DNA of 64,000 bases. Origin: Bacteroidales bacterium. Its GTDB lineage: Bacteria > Bacteroidota > Bacteroidia > Bacteroidales > UBA932. Location of the stretch: NCBI GenBank assembly GCA_021371955.1, contig JAJFVD010000009.1, positions 1-64,000 of the forward strand, read 5' to 3'. Below are positions 35,131 to 44,913 of the stretch, piece after piece (positions within the stretch are counted from its first letter, which is position 1; each line of letters begins with the position of its first letter). Below the pieces are notes generated by a model. The model was given only the letters and a program-made list of their open reading frames with translations. It was not told where the DNA came from and made no database searches. Both the position numbers and the translations under genes were made by a program.

Positions 35131-36447
35131 TTACTGCTGTTTTGACGACTCGTATATTGCATTATATTTTTCAAAACCGGCTTTGAATGTATCTCCTTTT
35201 TCGCGGAAACGGAAATAGATGTTTTTAAGATATTCGGCAACAACAGCTTTAATTTCCTTGTCTGTTGATACTTCATAACATTTTTCAAAAGGTGCTATCG
35301 CAGTTTCAAGGTAAATTTCAAGTTGTTTAACCATTGCTTCATACTTTTTGTCATCTACTTCTTCTGAAGCTTTTGATTGGATTTCAACAGCTTTGTCATA
35401 ATATGTAGATCCGATTGCAAATGATCCAAACACATAATTAGGATCAGTTTCTACTGATTTCTTGTAACACTCAATGGCTTTCTCCATATTGTTAAGCTTC
35501 TTCCATACATTACCTTCGGCATAATAGAGTGATGCATTCTGAGGTTCGTTTGCCTGAGCTTGTTTAATGAGTTCCAAAACCTTATTTGTGTCGTCGTTGG
35601 TTTCAAGGTAAAGGTTAATCAAAGAGACAAGAATACTTTGGTTGGTAGGGTATTTCTTAAATCCTGTACCAAGAGTTTCCTTTGCTTTGTCAATTTCCTT
35701 ATTTGTTTTATAAGCTTCGGCCAGTCTTGAATAAAGTTCACCTTTAGCGTCATAATTGCTGGCAAGTGCCATTTTAAAATAAGTAATAGCTTTATCGGTT
35801 TCTCCTACAAGATTCGCAGTAAAACCAACATTGTAAATCATTACAGTATCCGGAGCGTTCACTATTTTGTTCTGGCTGATTATAACAGCGGCTTCAAAAT
35901 TTTCAGATGCTTTCTTAAAGTCGCCGAGAGTATAAAAGTTTACAGCTTCGTTTACATAACGGGTCTTAAGAGCAAGAAATCTTTCAAGCAAATCTTTGTC
36001 TTTTGATCCTTTTGCAAATCCTTCCGCTTTTACAAGAGCATCAGTACCTTCCTTCAAGAGGTCGCCTTTCATATAAGGTTTAGTAACAACCCATGCAGCA
36101 AGTTTACCATCTGGATAGTAATAAAGATCTTTATCGTAGTATGTATCTACAGTAAAGGTTTCTCCGTTAAGCGTTCTGGACTCAGAACTTATGATTCGCT
36201 GATCCTTTAAAACAACTTTGAGCTCAGTCTGCGAAGCTCCGGCCCATACAGATTTAATAGGGGCATCAAATACGCCAACATAGGCATCAGACATCCTTAT
36301 CCATGTAGCAGGATTCTCTGCCTTTTTAGGATTTTGTGTATCGCTTTGTGCTTTAGCAATCTCCTTAAGTGCATCAGCTGCCTCTTTTGTTTGGGCGCTT
36401 AGTTGAATTGTTAAAATAAGTGATAGGGCAAATAATAATTTTTTCAT
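35131..36447 (-). CDS. Exported tetratricopeptide-repeat protein
   Basis: A 438-residue protein with a signal peptide (MKKLLFALSLILTIQLSA, cut after AQ). The C-terminal two thirds (about 145-400) are TPR helices, for example YAEGNVWKKLNNMEKAIECYKKSVETDPNY-type repeats. TPR stacks bind partner proteins; periplasmic examples in Bacteroidetes often assist outer-membrane assembly, but no specific function can be assigned. It is 47 bases downstream of gyrA on the same strand. Confidence 0.82.
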   Translation of the reverse strand: MKKLLFALSLILTIQLSAQTKEAADALKEIAKAQSDTQNPKKAENPATWIRMSDAYVGVFDAPIKSVWAGASQTELKVVLKDQRIISSESRTLNGETFTVDTYYDKDLYYYPDGKLAAWVVTKPYMKGDLLKEGTDALVKAEGFAKGSKDKDLLERFLALKTRYVNEAVNFYTLGDFKKASENFEAAVIISQNKIVNAPDTVMIYNVGFTANLVGETDKAITYFKMALASNYDAKGELYSRLAEAYKTNKEIDKAKETLGTGFKKYPTNQSILVSLINLYLETNDDTNKVLELIKQAQANEPQNASLYYAEGNVWKKLNNMEKAIECYKKSVETDPNYVFGSFAIGSTYYDKAVEIQSKASEEVDDKKYEAMVKQLEIYLETAIAPFEKCYEVSTDKEIKAVVAEYLKNIYFRFREKGDTFKAGFEKYNAIYESSKQQ

Positions 36448-36494
36448 TGAATTTTCAAAATTTTAGATTATCCTTTTATTTATTGGTTTGAGAA

Positions 36495-38990
36495 TTATAA
36501 TTCTTCGCCTTCGACAGGTTTTTCCTCGCTTTTATTAACCCTGCAAACAGCAGCTATCATATCTCCTTCTCTGATATTAATAAGCCTTACTCCCTGAGTA
36601 GCCCGTCCTACAACTCTTATGTCAGATGCTGCTACCCTTATCGTAATACCCGATTTATTAATAATCATCAGGTCGTTTTCATTTGTAACATCCTTAATTG
36701 CAATAAGAGAACCGGTTTTTTCGGTGATATTTATCGTTTTTACACCTTTGGCTCCTCTGTTTGTAACTCTGTAGTCGTCAAGGTTGGATCTTTTACCGTA
36801 TCCATTCTCGCTTACAACAAGAATGTGTTTGCTTTCCATATCCTCTGTCTGTTCGTCTACACAAATCATACCAATTACTTCGTCATCGCCATCAATGTTT
36901 ATTCCACGAACGCCTGAAGCTGTTCTGCCAATGGCTCTTACGTCTTTTTCATTAAATCGTACACACTTGCCATTTCTTGCTGCAAGAAGGATTTCGCTGT
37001 TTCCGTTTGTGAGTACAGCTTCCAAAAGCTCATCGTTTTCGCGGATTGTAATTGCATTAACGCCATTTACTCTTGGACGTGAATAAGCTTCAAGAGATGT
37101 TTTCTTTACCGTTCCTTTCTTTGTTGCCAGAACAATAAAATTGTTATTTATATAATCCTCGTCATTAAGATTTTTAACATTAATGTATGCGCATACTTTA
37201 TCGTCCGGTCCGATATTCAGAACATTCTGAATAGCTCGTCCCTTCGAAGCTTTTGAACCTTCCGGTATTTCATATACCTTGAGCCAGAAACATCTGCCTT
37301 TAAGAGTAAAGAATAGCATTGTACTGTGCATGTTGGCAACATATATGTGCTGAATGAAGTCTTCGTCTCTGGTAGTACTTCCCTTGGCGCCCACTCCTCC
37401 CCTGTTCTGGATGCGGTACTCCGCAAGAGGGGTTCTTTTAATGTATCCCAGGTGTGAAATGGTTATAACTACATCTTCGTCCGGATAGAAATCTTCAGGA
37501 TTGAAATCTTCTGCAGTAAGTTCAATTTTTGTTCTTCTGTTATCTCCATATTTTTCTCTCAACTCGATGAGCTCATCCTTAATGATTTTCATCTGAAGAA
37601 CTAAATCGGAAAGAATTTCATTCAGGTGTGCAATTAATTTCATTAGCTCATCATACTCAGCCTGAAGTTTAGCTCTTTCAAGCCCGGTGAGTTGTCTTAA
37701 TCTCATTTCAACAATTGCGCCTGCCTGAATTTCGCTGAAAGAGAACCTTGTCATTAAATTCGATTTGGCTTCGTCAACTGTTTTTGAGCCTCGTATTATT
37801 GCAATAACTTCATCAATGAAATCAAGGGCAATAAGAAGTGCTTCCAGAATATGTGCGCGTTTCTCTGCCTGTTCAAGTTCAAACCTTGCTCTTCTGAGGA
37901 CAACATCGTGACGGTGACGTACAAAATATTTGATAAGCTGTTTTAAATTCAGCAGACGCGGACGTCCATCCACAAGTGCAATATTATTAACCGAGAAACT
38001 TGATTGCAGTTGCGTATACTTATATAAAGTATTCAAAACCACATTTGCAACAGTTCCGATTTTAAGTTTAATGACAATGCGCATACCGTTACGGTCGCTC
38101 TCGTCATTAATGTATGCAATACCTTCGACCTTTTTCTCTTCTACCAGCTCTGCAATTTTTTCAATTAACTCCCTTTTATTTACCATATAGGGAATCTCAG
38201 TAACAACAATGGTTTCTCTGCCGCTGTCGTTTACTTCAATATCTGTTTGGGCTCTTACAACAATCCGCCCTCTTCCTGTTTCGAAAGCATCCTTGATACC
38301 TTGTATTCCCAGTATCGTTCCGCCTGTAGGAAAATCCGGCCCCTTTATATGTTGAAGAAGTTCTTCAATAGTAATTTCATTATTGTCTATATAGCAGCAA
38401 ATTGCATCAACAACCTCTGTGAGGTTGTGAGGAGGCATGTTTGTCGCCATTCCCACGGCAATTCCCGATGCTCCGTTTAGAAGCAAAAGAGGAGCTTTCG
38501 CAGGAAGAACAGTTGGCTCCTGAAGAGAATCGTCGAAGTTTGGACGAAAATCAACAGTATTTTTGTCAAGATCGGCCAATACATCTTCTGCAATTTTCCT
38601 GAAACGCGCCTCGGTATATCGCATTGCTGCAGCCGAGTCGCCGTCAATGGATCCAAAGTTGCCCTGTCCGTCAACAAGCATATAGCGGAGACTCCACTCC
38701 TGGGCCATTCTCACCATTGCTTCATATACGCTTGAATCACCATGAGGGTGGTATTTACCAAGTACCTCACCCACAATACGGGCAGATTTCTTGAAAGAGG
38801 CTCCTGCTGTGAGCCCTAGTTCTGACATTCCGTATAAAACCCTTCTGTGCACAGGTTTAAGACCATCTCTAACATCTGGTAAGGCACGGGACACAATTAC
38901 AGACATCGAATAGTCGATGTATGCACTTTTCATTTCGTCCTCAATGTTAATTCTGATTATTCTAGCTTTATTTTCAGCTTCTTGCATCAT
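36495..38990 (-). CDS. gyrA: DNA gyrase subunit A
   Basis: An 831-residue type IIA topoisomerase subunit. The breakage-reunion domain holds [25 protein letters not shown] near the N-terminus and the catalytic Tyr region [11 protein letters not shown] near 125. The C-terminal beta-pinwheel (about 500-820) carries the GyrA box as [10 protein letters not shown], which distinguishes gyrase from topoisomerase IV ParC. It introduces negative supercoils together with GyrB (not in the window). The quinolone-region residues look ordinary (HGDSSVYEA). The end is acidic, ending VEGEEL. Confidence 0.97.
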   Translation of the reverse strand: MMQEAENKARIIRINIEDEMKSAYIDYSMSVIVSRALPDVRDGLKPVHRRVLYGMSELGLTAGASFKKSARIVGEVLGKYHPHGDSSVYEAMVRMAQEWSLRYMLVDGQGNFGSIDGDSAAAMRYTEARFRKIAEDVLADLDKNTVDFRPNFDDSLQEPTVLPAKAPLLLLNGASGIAVGMATNMPPHNLTEVVDAICCYIDNNEITIEELLQHIKGPDFPTGGTILGIQGIKDAFETGRGRIVVRAQTDIEVNDSGRETIVVTEIPYMVNKRELIEKIAELVEEKKVEGIAYINDESDRNGMRIVIKLKIGTVANVVLNTLYKYTQLQSSFSVNNIALVDGRPRLLNLKQLIKYFVRHRHDVVLRRARFELEQAEKRAHILEALLIALDFIDEVIAIIRGSKTVDEAKSNLMTRFSFSEIQAGAIVEMRLRQLTGLERAKLQAEYDELMKLIAHLNEILSDLVLQMKIIKDELIELREKYGDNRRTKIELTAEDFNPEDFYPDEDVVITISHLGYIKRTPLAEYRIQNRGGVGAKGSTTRDEDFIQHIYVANMHSTMLFFTLKGRCFWLKVYEIPEGSKASKGRAIQNVLNIGPDDKVCAYINVKNLNDEDYINNNFIVLATKKGTVKKTSLEAYSRPRVNGVNAITIRENDELLEAVLTNGNSEILLAARNGKCVRFNEKDVRAIGRTASGVRGINIDGDDEVIGMICVDEQTEDMESKHILVVSENGYGKRSNLDDYRVTNRGAKGVKTINITEKTGSLIAIKDVTNENDLMIINKSGITIRVAASDIRVVGRATQGVRLINIREGDMIAAVCRVNKSEEKPVEGEEL

Positions 38991-39112
38991 TTTATTTGTA
39001 ACTTTCCGTTTTTAAAAAAGAGACGCTAAAATACGAATAAAAAATAGATTGAACAAATTGAAATTCTATTTGTCTAAATTGAGTAAATTCGCACATTATT
39101 TTAATTAACAGA

Positions 39113-41644
39113 ATGAACCTTCAATTATCAAACGAGCTTAACGAAATTATCTCTTACAGCAGAGAAGAGGCAATGAGGATGGGTAGTTATACCATCGGTA
39201 CGGACCATCTCATACTTGGAATATTAAGACATCAGGACAACTCTGCATTTGAAGCTCTTATCAACTTTGGGGTTGACTATAAGTCGCTTAAAGCGAAGAT
39301 TGAACAGCAGCTTAAAGTAGGAGATGTAGTTCCATTTGAACAGGCAGATAAATTAAATCTGTCAAAAGGAGCAGAAAACTCACTTAAAATCATGTATCTG
39401 GAGGCACGTTCTCTTAAAGAGTTCAAACCGGGCCCTGTACACCTTCTTCTTGCAATTCTCAGGAGTGACGAAGGTGTTGCGACAATCCTGCTCAGGGATT
39501 CCAGAGTAACTTATGACAGCCTCAGGGCGACCATTAAAGGGAAGGAATTTACTCATCCTTTAAACAACTCCGCTTTTGACGAAGAGATGGACGCAACTTC
39601 AAAAGAGCCAAATCCGGAAAATGCTGCCAAGATTATTAAAAGCGCCCGACCTCAAAGTGAAACTCCGGTACTTGACAGTTTTGGCTTTGATCTCACGAAT
39701 GCAGCTCATCTGGGCAAGCTGGATCCTGTTGTTGGCAGGGATAAAGAGATTGAGAGACTTGCTCAGATTCTGGGCAGAAGAAAGAAAAACAATCCTGTAT
39801 TGATAGGAGAACCGGGAGTCGGGAAATCTGCGATTGCAGAGGGCCTTGCACTTAGAATTTCTCAGAAAAAAGTATCAAGAGTGCTTTTGAACAAAAGAAT
39901 CATATCACTTGATATAGGATCAATTGTTGCCGGCACTAAATACAGAGGGCAGTTTGAAGAGAGAATGAAGGCAATTTTGAACGAAATTTCGAAAAATCCT
40001 GAAGTAATTCTTTTCATTGATGAGCTGCATACACTCGTAGGCGCAGGTGGTGCTTCCGGCTCGCTTGATGCCGCAAACATGCTTAAACCGGCACTTGCCC
40101 GTGGTGAAATTCAATGTATCGGAGCTACAACTCTCGACGAATTCCGCGAATACATAGAGAAAGACGGAGCTCTCGAAAGAAGATTCCAGAAAATAATGGT
40201 AGAGCCAACCAATTTTGAAGAGACTCACAACATACTTCTTAATATTAAAACAAAGTACGAGTCTCACCATAATGTCAAATATACCGACGAAGCTTTAATC
40301 GCATGTATAAGGCTATCTCAGAGATACATAACCGACAGATGCCTTCCGGACAAAGCCATTGATGCAATGGACGAAGCCGGTTCCCGTGTACACCTGACTC
40401 ACCTGAAGGTTCCTGATTCAATACTTTTAATGGAGCAGGAAATTGAACCAATACGCATAGAAAAAAGGCTCGCAGTAAGCAACAATCAGTTTGAAAAGGC
40501 GGCACAACTGCGCGACCTGGAAATGGCCAAAAGCGAAGAACTTGAAAAGGCTCAGAAGAGCTGGAACGAGGAGCAGAATCTTCATCCACAGGAGGTGAAC
40601 GAACATGATGTTGCGGAGGTTCTTTCAATGATTACAAGCGTTCCTATTCAAAGGCTTGCAGAGAAAGAGGGAGACAGGCTCTCGAAGATGGGGGAAAATC
40701 TACGCAAAAGGCTCATCGGACAAGACGAAGCTGTTGACAAGGTTGTAAGAGCCATCCAAAGAAACAGGGCCGGGCTTAAAGACCCGAATAAACCAATTGG
40801 TACATTTCTGTTTCTTGGACCTACCGGAGTTGGAAAAACTCAGCTTGCCAAAATTCTTACAGAATATTTGTTTGATTCCGTGGATAACCTTATTCGAATT
40901 GACATGAGTGAGTATATGGAAAAATTCGCACTCAGCAGACTTATAGGCGCTCCTCCGGGATATGTCGGATATGAAGAAGGCGGGCAACTTAGCGAAAAGG
41001 TAAGGAGAAAACCGTATTCAGTAATTCTGCTTGACGAAATTGAGAAGGCGCACCCGGATATTTTCAACATCCTTTTGCAGGTACTTGACGAGGGCAGGCT
41101 TACAGACAGCAACGGACGACATATAGATTTCCGCAACACACTGCTGATAATGACCTCCAACATAGGCAGCCGGGAGATCAAGGACTATGGAAGCGGACTT
41201 GGATTTTCCAACGTTACTAAAAGGAACATCAGTGATAATACCCGTCACATAATTGAGAAAGCTTTAAAAAAGACCTTTTCTCCGGAATTCATGAACAGGC
41301 TGGATGAGCAGATTCTGTTTAATGCCCTTACTAAAGATGATATTTGCAAGATTATTGACATTGAACTCAATGACCTGTTCAGAAGAATTGAGCAAATAGG
41401 ATATAAGTTAAATATCAGCGACGAAGCAAAAATGTTTGTGGCAGACCAGGGCTATGATCCTCAGTATGGCGCAAGACCATTAAAAAGAGCAATTCAGAAA
41501 TACATAGAGGATCTTATTGCAGAAGCAATTATAAGCGGGAAATTCAAATCCGGTGAGACATTGCTTGTTGAGGTTGACAAAGAGAATCTATCTGAAGGAC
41601 AGGCGCCTGAGAAACTTAAGGTTTCCTCTGTTACGAAGGATTAA
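39113..41644 (+). CDS. clpC: ATP-dependent Clp protease ATP-binding subunit ClpC
   Basis: An 843-residue Hsp100 unfoldase with two AAA+ rings. It has the Clp N-domain (1-150), first Walker A GEPGVGKSAIAEGL (near 230), a middle coiled-coil domain with UvrB/UvrC-like KAAQLRDLEMAK (near 465) and second Walker A GPTGVGKTQLAKIL (near 580). The short middle domain marks ClpC rather than ClpB. It feeds substrates to ClpP. The last 57 bases overlap the convergent gene at 41588-42430. Confidence 0.95.
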   Translation: MNLQLSNELNEIISYSREEAMRMGSYTIGTDHLILGILRHQDNSAFEALINFGVDYKSLKAKIEQQLKVGDVVPFEQADKLNLSKGAENSLKIMYLEARSLKEFKPGPVHLLLAILRSDEGVATILLRDSRVTYDSLRATIKGKEFTHPLNNSAFDEEMDATSKEPNPENAAKIIKSARPQSETPVLDSFGFDLTNAAHLGKLDPVVGRDKEIERLAQILGRRKKNNPVLIGEPGVGKSAIAEGLALRISQKKVSRVLLNKRIISLDIGSIVAGTKYRGQFEERMKAILNEISKNPEVILFIDELHTLVGAGGASGSLDAANMLKPALARGEIQCIGATTLDEFREYIEKDGALERRFQKIMVEPTNFEETHNILLNIKTKYESHHNVKYTDEALIACIRLSQRYITDRCLPDKAIDAMDEAGSRVHLTHLKVPDSILLMEQEIEPIRIEKRLAVSNNQFEKAAQLRDLEMAKSEELEKAQKSWNEEQNLHPQEVNEHDVAEVLSMITSVPIQRLAEKEGDRLSKMGENLRKRLIGQDEAVDKVVRAIQRNRAGLKDPNKPIGTFLFLGPTGVGKTQLAKILTEYLFDSVDNLIRIDMSEYMEKFALSRLIGAPPGYVGYEEGGQLSEKVRRKPYSVILLDEIEKAHPDIFNILLQVLDEGRLTDSNGRHIDFRNTLLIMTSNIGSREIKDYGSGLGFSNVTKRNISDNTRHIIEKALKKTFSPEFMNRLDEQILFNALTKDDICKIIDIELNDLFRRIEQIGYKLNISDEAKMFVADQGYDPQYGARPLKRAIQKYIEDLIAEAIISGKFKSGETLLVEVDKENLSEGQAPEKLKVSSVTKD

Positions 41645-42430
41645 CGCATTTTTTTCATTTAACTCCGGAGAGTCTTCACCGAATTTTCTCCGGAGTTTTT
41701 TTATTGAAACCCGTTCAAATGTTACAGGATTTATAACAAAATCTATCGGCTGTGTATATCCGGCAAATTTAAAGCCGAGCTTTTTATATACATCTCCTTC
41801 GGACCAATCTCTGTCGGCATAGCTCATTATCTCCTGAGGGGACTGCTCATTCACAAAATAGTTCAGCAGCTTTCCCATCCCGCCCGCAACCCTCACTCCT
41901 CTCCTGCTGGCATATCTTACCCACTCGTATGAACTTATAATTTCGCCATCCCTGTTCATTGGCCTTGGAGAAGAAAAAGCAGCAACAGCAACCGGTTCAT
42001 TCGAAATTTCCGGAAAAGTTTTATTCCCTTTTATTTCATAAAGTGCGTAATAATAGCTCGCACTTGTATGACCAAGTAAATGGTTACAATTTAAAAATGC
42101 TTTTGCAGTGTGGTTGTCGATTGTTCTTACTTCACAATTCCTAGCAAAGATTGTCCGTGATTTTCCCAGATTTACAAGAAGCCTCGATATTAAAAGCTCA
42201 TTTTTAGTCCTCCACTCGTCTTCATAGAGAGTGATATGTTTGTATCCGATGAGAGATAATTCCGTTTCAGCAGCGTTATCGGCCGAAACAGGCATAACTC
42301 CGGAAGAGTTTAGTTCCACAATTTCTATCGCCAGCTTAAATTTTTCAATTAAAAACAGACTGCCCTGCAACTTAAATTCAATGTTCAGTTGATTTAGAAA
42401 ATTGCTGAATTCTAATAAGAAGGTGTTCAA
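41588..42430 (-). CDS. Hef-like nuclease-remnant/acetyltransferase-like protein
   Basis: A 280-residue protein with two recognisable parts. Residues about 18-85 (FKLAIEIVEL ... HITLYEDEWRTKNELL) resemble the PD-(D/E)XK/Vsr-like segment of phage Hef-type proteins, but the acidic catalytic positions do not look conserved. Residues about 105-235 match the associated C-terminal domain: FLNCNHLLGHTSASYYYALY, VRVAGGMGKLLNYF and the motif SYADRDWSEGDVYKKLGF, which has a GNAT-like flavour. In phages such proteins accompany homing endonucleases. Here the gene sits alone beside clpC and looks like a kept, domesticated copy. Function unknown. Confidence 0.6.
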   Translation of the reverse strand: MNTFLLEFSNFLNQLNIEFKLQGSLFLIEKFKLAIEIVELNSSGVMPVSADNAAETELSLIGYKHITLYEDEWRTKNELLISRLLVNLGKSRTIFARNCEVRTIDNHTAKAFLNCNHLLGHTSASYYYALYEIKGNKTFPEISNEPVAVAAFSSPRPMNRDGEIISSYEWVRYASRRGVRVAGGMGKLLNYFVNEQSPQEIMSYADRDWSEGDVYKKLGFKFAGYTQPIDFVINPVTFERVSIKKLRRKFGEDSPELNEKNALILRNRGNLKFLRRLSFR

Positions 42431-42509
42431 AATTCCAGAATAATAATTTGATATAACTTAATAATGGACAAAGGTAGCAGAAATTTTAATTCTCTTTTTT
42501 TATGATTAA

Positions 42510-42541
42510 TTTGGAAATAAAAGATTGTTGGCATATCTTTG
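42510..42541 (+). promoter_or_regulatory. tRNA-Lys(UUU) promoter
   Basis: TTTG (42510-42513) and TATCTTTG (42534-42541), spacer 20, a perfect match to the Bacteroidetes consensus. The mature tRNA begins 18 bases after the -7 box. Confidence 0.85.
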
Positions 42542-42558
42542 CACTCCTTAAAACGGAC

Positions 42559-42631
42559 GATTCAGTAGCTCAGCTGGTAGAGCACAACACTTTTAATGTT
42601 GGGGTCCTGGGTTCGAGCCCCAGCTGGATCA
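42559..42631 (+). tRNA. tRNA-Lys (anticodon TTT)
   Basis: A 73-base cloverleaf. The acceptor arm GATTCAG pairs with CTGGATC (one G-T pair); the D arm has AGCTCAGCTGGTAGAGC; the anticodon stem CAACA/TGTTG holds the loop CTTTTAA with anticodon TTT (42592-42594). The T arm is intact (GGTTCGA core), and the discriminator is A at 42631; CCA is not encoded. Its 3' end is the integration site of the downstream island. Confidence 0.97.
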
Positions 42632-42638
42632 CAAAAAC
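42621..42638 (+). repeat. Attachment-site repeat, copy 1 (tRNA 3' end)
   Basis: CAGCTGGATCACAAAAAC spans the T-arm/acceptor end of tRNA-Lys and the first bases after it. It is repeated exactly at 42816-42833 and in part at 47659-47673. Confidence 0.8.
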
Positions 42639-42664
42639 AGAAACCAAGCAATAGCTTGGTTTCT
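42639..42664 (+). terminator. Terminator after tRNA-Lys(UUU)
   Basis: A perfect 11-base stem AGAAACCAAGC / GCTTGGTTTCT with an AATA loop, followed by TTGTTTTT, eight bases after the tRNA end. Confidence 0.85.
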
Positions 42665-43513
42665 TTGTTTTTATGATCCAGCGTATCAAGCTTGCTTGAA
42701 TAAGCTGGGAATAAAAACAAATAGATTTTGAGCGAAAGCGAAAAACCTGTTTTTGTGTGGGTAAGTAAAAAGACCCCGGGTCCGACGCAGCAGCCCTTCT
42801 GGCTGCAAGTCACGACAGCTGGATCACAAAAACGCTTCAGTCATCGGTAGTGTTTATTCTCAATCAGGCATCTATGCCCCAGCTAGTCAAGGATGCTTGA
42901 AAAAGGTTGTGCATAAAAACAAAAGATTCGCATAGAATAAGAGCAATATTAAGTTCTTATTCTTTAACTATCATTTGTTTAAAGTGTGAGATTATCAACT
43001 CATTTAAATCTGCCAGGTTTGTTAAAAAGCTCTTTTCCTGCGATTAGTGTTCCGAAAATAAGAATAAAAATGAATATTAGCCACATAATATGTAATTGTA
43101 TATTTATCGTGGGTTAAAAATATTTTTTGCTATTAGAGAAAAAGATTATCAGTTTATAATGATCATGAAAAGCTACGTAATATTACAATGTTTTTTATTA
43201 ATTACCAGAAATTTTATTTTTATTAATTCACACCTCACTTCTCCACGGGTTACTCCCATACTTATTGTCGTTTTATTAAATTCCACTCTCATTCTGTTTT
43301 TGTGTAAGTTAGTAAAAGTGAAAATTATGTTTTTGTTACTACTGCTGAAAACAACAAAAAGGTAGTGACAAAATGTTGCTGGTAGCCACTTGGATTGTTT
43401 TTCTAGTTATTATCATTTTGTCTAATATTTAAACACATAAAAAATTGCATACGCAGTTATATTTGTAAAACGATAATATATATTATAACTTTATGATTTA
43501 TAATACTTAAGTC
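42665..43513. other. Intergenic left part of the island, hairpin-rich, no gene seen
   Basis: About 850 bases without a convincing coding region. It holds the second attachment repeat, AAAAACCTGTTTTT at 42740-42753, GACCC/GGGTC at 42772-42782, a six-base stem GCAGCC/GGCTGC at 42790-42806 and a nine-base stem AGAATAAGA/TCTTATTCT at 42934-42963. From about 43000 it is very AT-rich. The open stretch at 43096-43365 is low in complexity and is not called. Confidence 0.6.
42816..42833 (+). repeat. Attachment-site repeat, copy 2
   Basis: An exact 18-base copy of 42621-42638, 195 bases further on, outside any tRNA. Beyond it, 42879-42929 is a diverged copy of 42679-42727. So the two 18-mers begin two related units of roughly 110 bases. 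Confidence 0.75.
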
Positions 43514-44821
43514 ATGAAAAACAATCTCCGAATTATTTCAGTTTTCATAATTTCGTTACTATTGACGCTGACTTTTAGCTGTAAGAAAGAAGTACCCAAA
43601 GTTATTCCAACACTTACAACAACAGACGTAAGTAATATTACATCTACAACTGCATTAGGAGGTGGCTCAATCACCAGCGATGGCGGTGCCGCAGTAGCTG
43701 CTCGTGGGGTTTGCTGGAGTTTAAGTCAAAGTCCCACAACTACCGATAGCAAAACCTCTGATGGTGCCGGTATAGGAAGTTTCACAAGTACTATTACTGG
43801 ATTAACTCCGGGTATTACATATTATGTGCGAGCTTATGCCACTAACAGTATAGGAACATCCTATGGAAGCCAGTTGACTTTAACTGCATTAGCGATTATC
43901 CCGACTTTAACAACTACTGCAATCACAGATATCGGTTCAACTAGCGCAACAAGTGGTGGTAGCATTACAAGTGATGGCGGATCCACAATAATATCGCGAG
44001 GAGTATGCTGGAGCACTAATCAAACTCCGACAATTGCTAATTCTAAAACTGTCGAAACATCGGGCTTAAGTATTTTTACTAGTTCAATTATAGGATTGAT
44101 GCCAAGCACTACTTATTATGTAAGATCTTATGCCACAAATAGCGTTGGTACAGGATATGGAAATGCGATTTCTGTTACTTCATTAAGAGGGATTTTTTTT
44201 AATCCTGATCTTACTTATGGGTCGGTAACAGATATCGATGGTAATAAATATAAAACAATATTAATTGGTACACAGACATGGATGGCGGAAAATCTTAAAA
44301 CAACCAAATATCGTGATGGCAATTTAATTGAAACAACAAACCCTGTGTGGTTAAACATACAGGGTAATGTTGAACCTAAATACCAATGGGCTTATGACGG
44401 TAATGAGAGTAATATTGCCACTTATGGGAGGTTATATACTTGGTATACAGCAACGGACAGTCGTAATGTTTGTCCTATTGGTTGGCATGTGCCCACTGAT
44501 GCGGAATGGACAATACTTACAACTTATTTGGGTGGAGAAAATATTGCTGGCAGTAAACTAAGAGAAGCAGGAGTATCTTATTGGGAATATCCAAAAGGGG
44601 CAACAAATGAGACAGGATTTACAGCCCTTCCAAGTGGTTATCGTCATGTCCAAGGGCCGTTCTTCGGCAAAGGTGCCGTAGTTTATTGGTGGAGCTCTAA
44701 AGATTCTGGTCTTTACAGCTATAATGCATGGTATCGCCACATAAACTATGATCATAGCGATGTTTACAGAGAGGAGGAGTATAAATATAGTGGGTTATCT
44801 GTTCGTTGTATTAAGGATTAG
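43514..44821 (+). CDS. FISUMP-domain lipoprotein with two fibronectin-like repeats
   Basis: A 435-residue surface lipoprotein with signal and lipobox TFSC (Cys23). Two tandem repeats of about 90 residues follow (about 33-125 and 128-222), each with TTT-x-ITSDGG-RGVCWS-...-GLTPxTTYYVRAYATNSxGTxYG, which look like fibronectin type III-like modules. The C-terminal part (about 230-435) is a Fibrobacter succinogenes major paralogous (FISUMP) domain: DIDGNKYKTILIGTQTWMAENL, CPIGWHVPTDAEW and a final SGLSVRCIKD. It is likely exposed on the cell surface; ligand unknown. It is cargo of the tRNA-Lys island. Confidence 0.87.
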   Translation: MKNNLRIISVFIISLLLTLTFSCKKEVPKVIPTLTTTDVSNITSTTALGGGSITSDGGAAVAARGVCWSLSQSPTTTDSKTSDGAGIGSFTSTITGLTPGITYYVRAYATNSIGTSYGSQLTLTALAIIPTLTTTAITDIGSTSATSGGSITSDGGSTIISRGVCWSTNQTPTIANSKTVETSGLSIFTSSIIGLMPSTTYYVRSYATNSVGTGYGNAISVTSLRGIFFNPDLTYGSVTDIDGNKYKTILIGTQTWMAENLKTTKYRDGNLIETTNPVWLNIQGNVEPKYQWAYDGNESNIATYGRLYTWYTATDSRNVCPIGWHVPTDAEWTILTTYLGGENIAGSKLREAGVSYWEYPKGATNETGFTALPSGYRHVQGPFFGKGAVVYWWSSKDSGLYSYNAWYRHINYDHSDVYREEEYKYSGLSVRCIKD

Positions 44822-44835
44822 GTGTGACCAGAAGC

Positions 44836-44857
44836 ATGGTAACATGCATGTTATCAT
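44836..44857. repeat. 22-bp near-perfect palindrome
   Basis: ATGGTAACATG / CATGTTATCAT, one mismatch, without a spacer, 14 bases after the FISUMP gene. It could be a weak terminator hairpin or a protein-binding site; there is no T run. Confidence 0.5.
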
Positions 44858-44913
44858 CAAGCTGGTTGGATTGTTAATGAACAAACTCCCATTAATTTTA
44901 AAACTATACAAAA

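Noticed and set aside
39025..39057. A gyrA promoter on the minus strand (TTTG-N20-TATTTTAG)
   Set aside because: The -7 part ends in TTAG rather than TTTG; the match is too weak to support in an AT-rich gap.
42562..42813. An 83-codon open frame on the minus strand over tRNA-Lys
   Set aside because: Its end is simply the antisense translation of the tRNA (the GARTQDPNIKS type artefact), and the remainder is the hairpin-rich spacer.
43096..43365. An 89-codon open frame in the AT-rich left part of the island
   Set aside because: It is almost only Leu, Ile, Phe and Lys, without a promoter or recognisable pattern; chance opening in AT-rich DNA is more likely.
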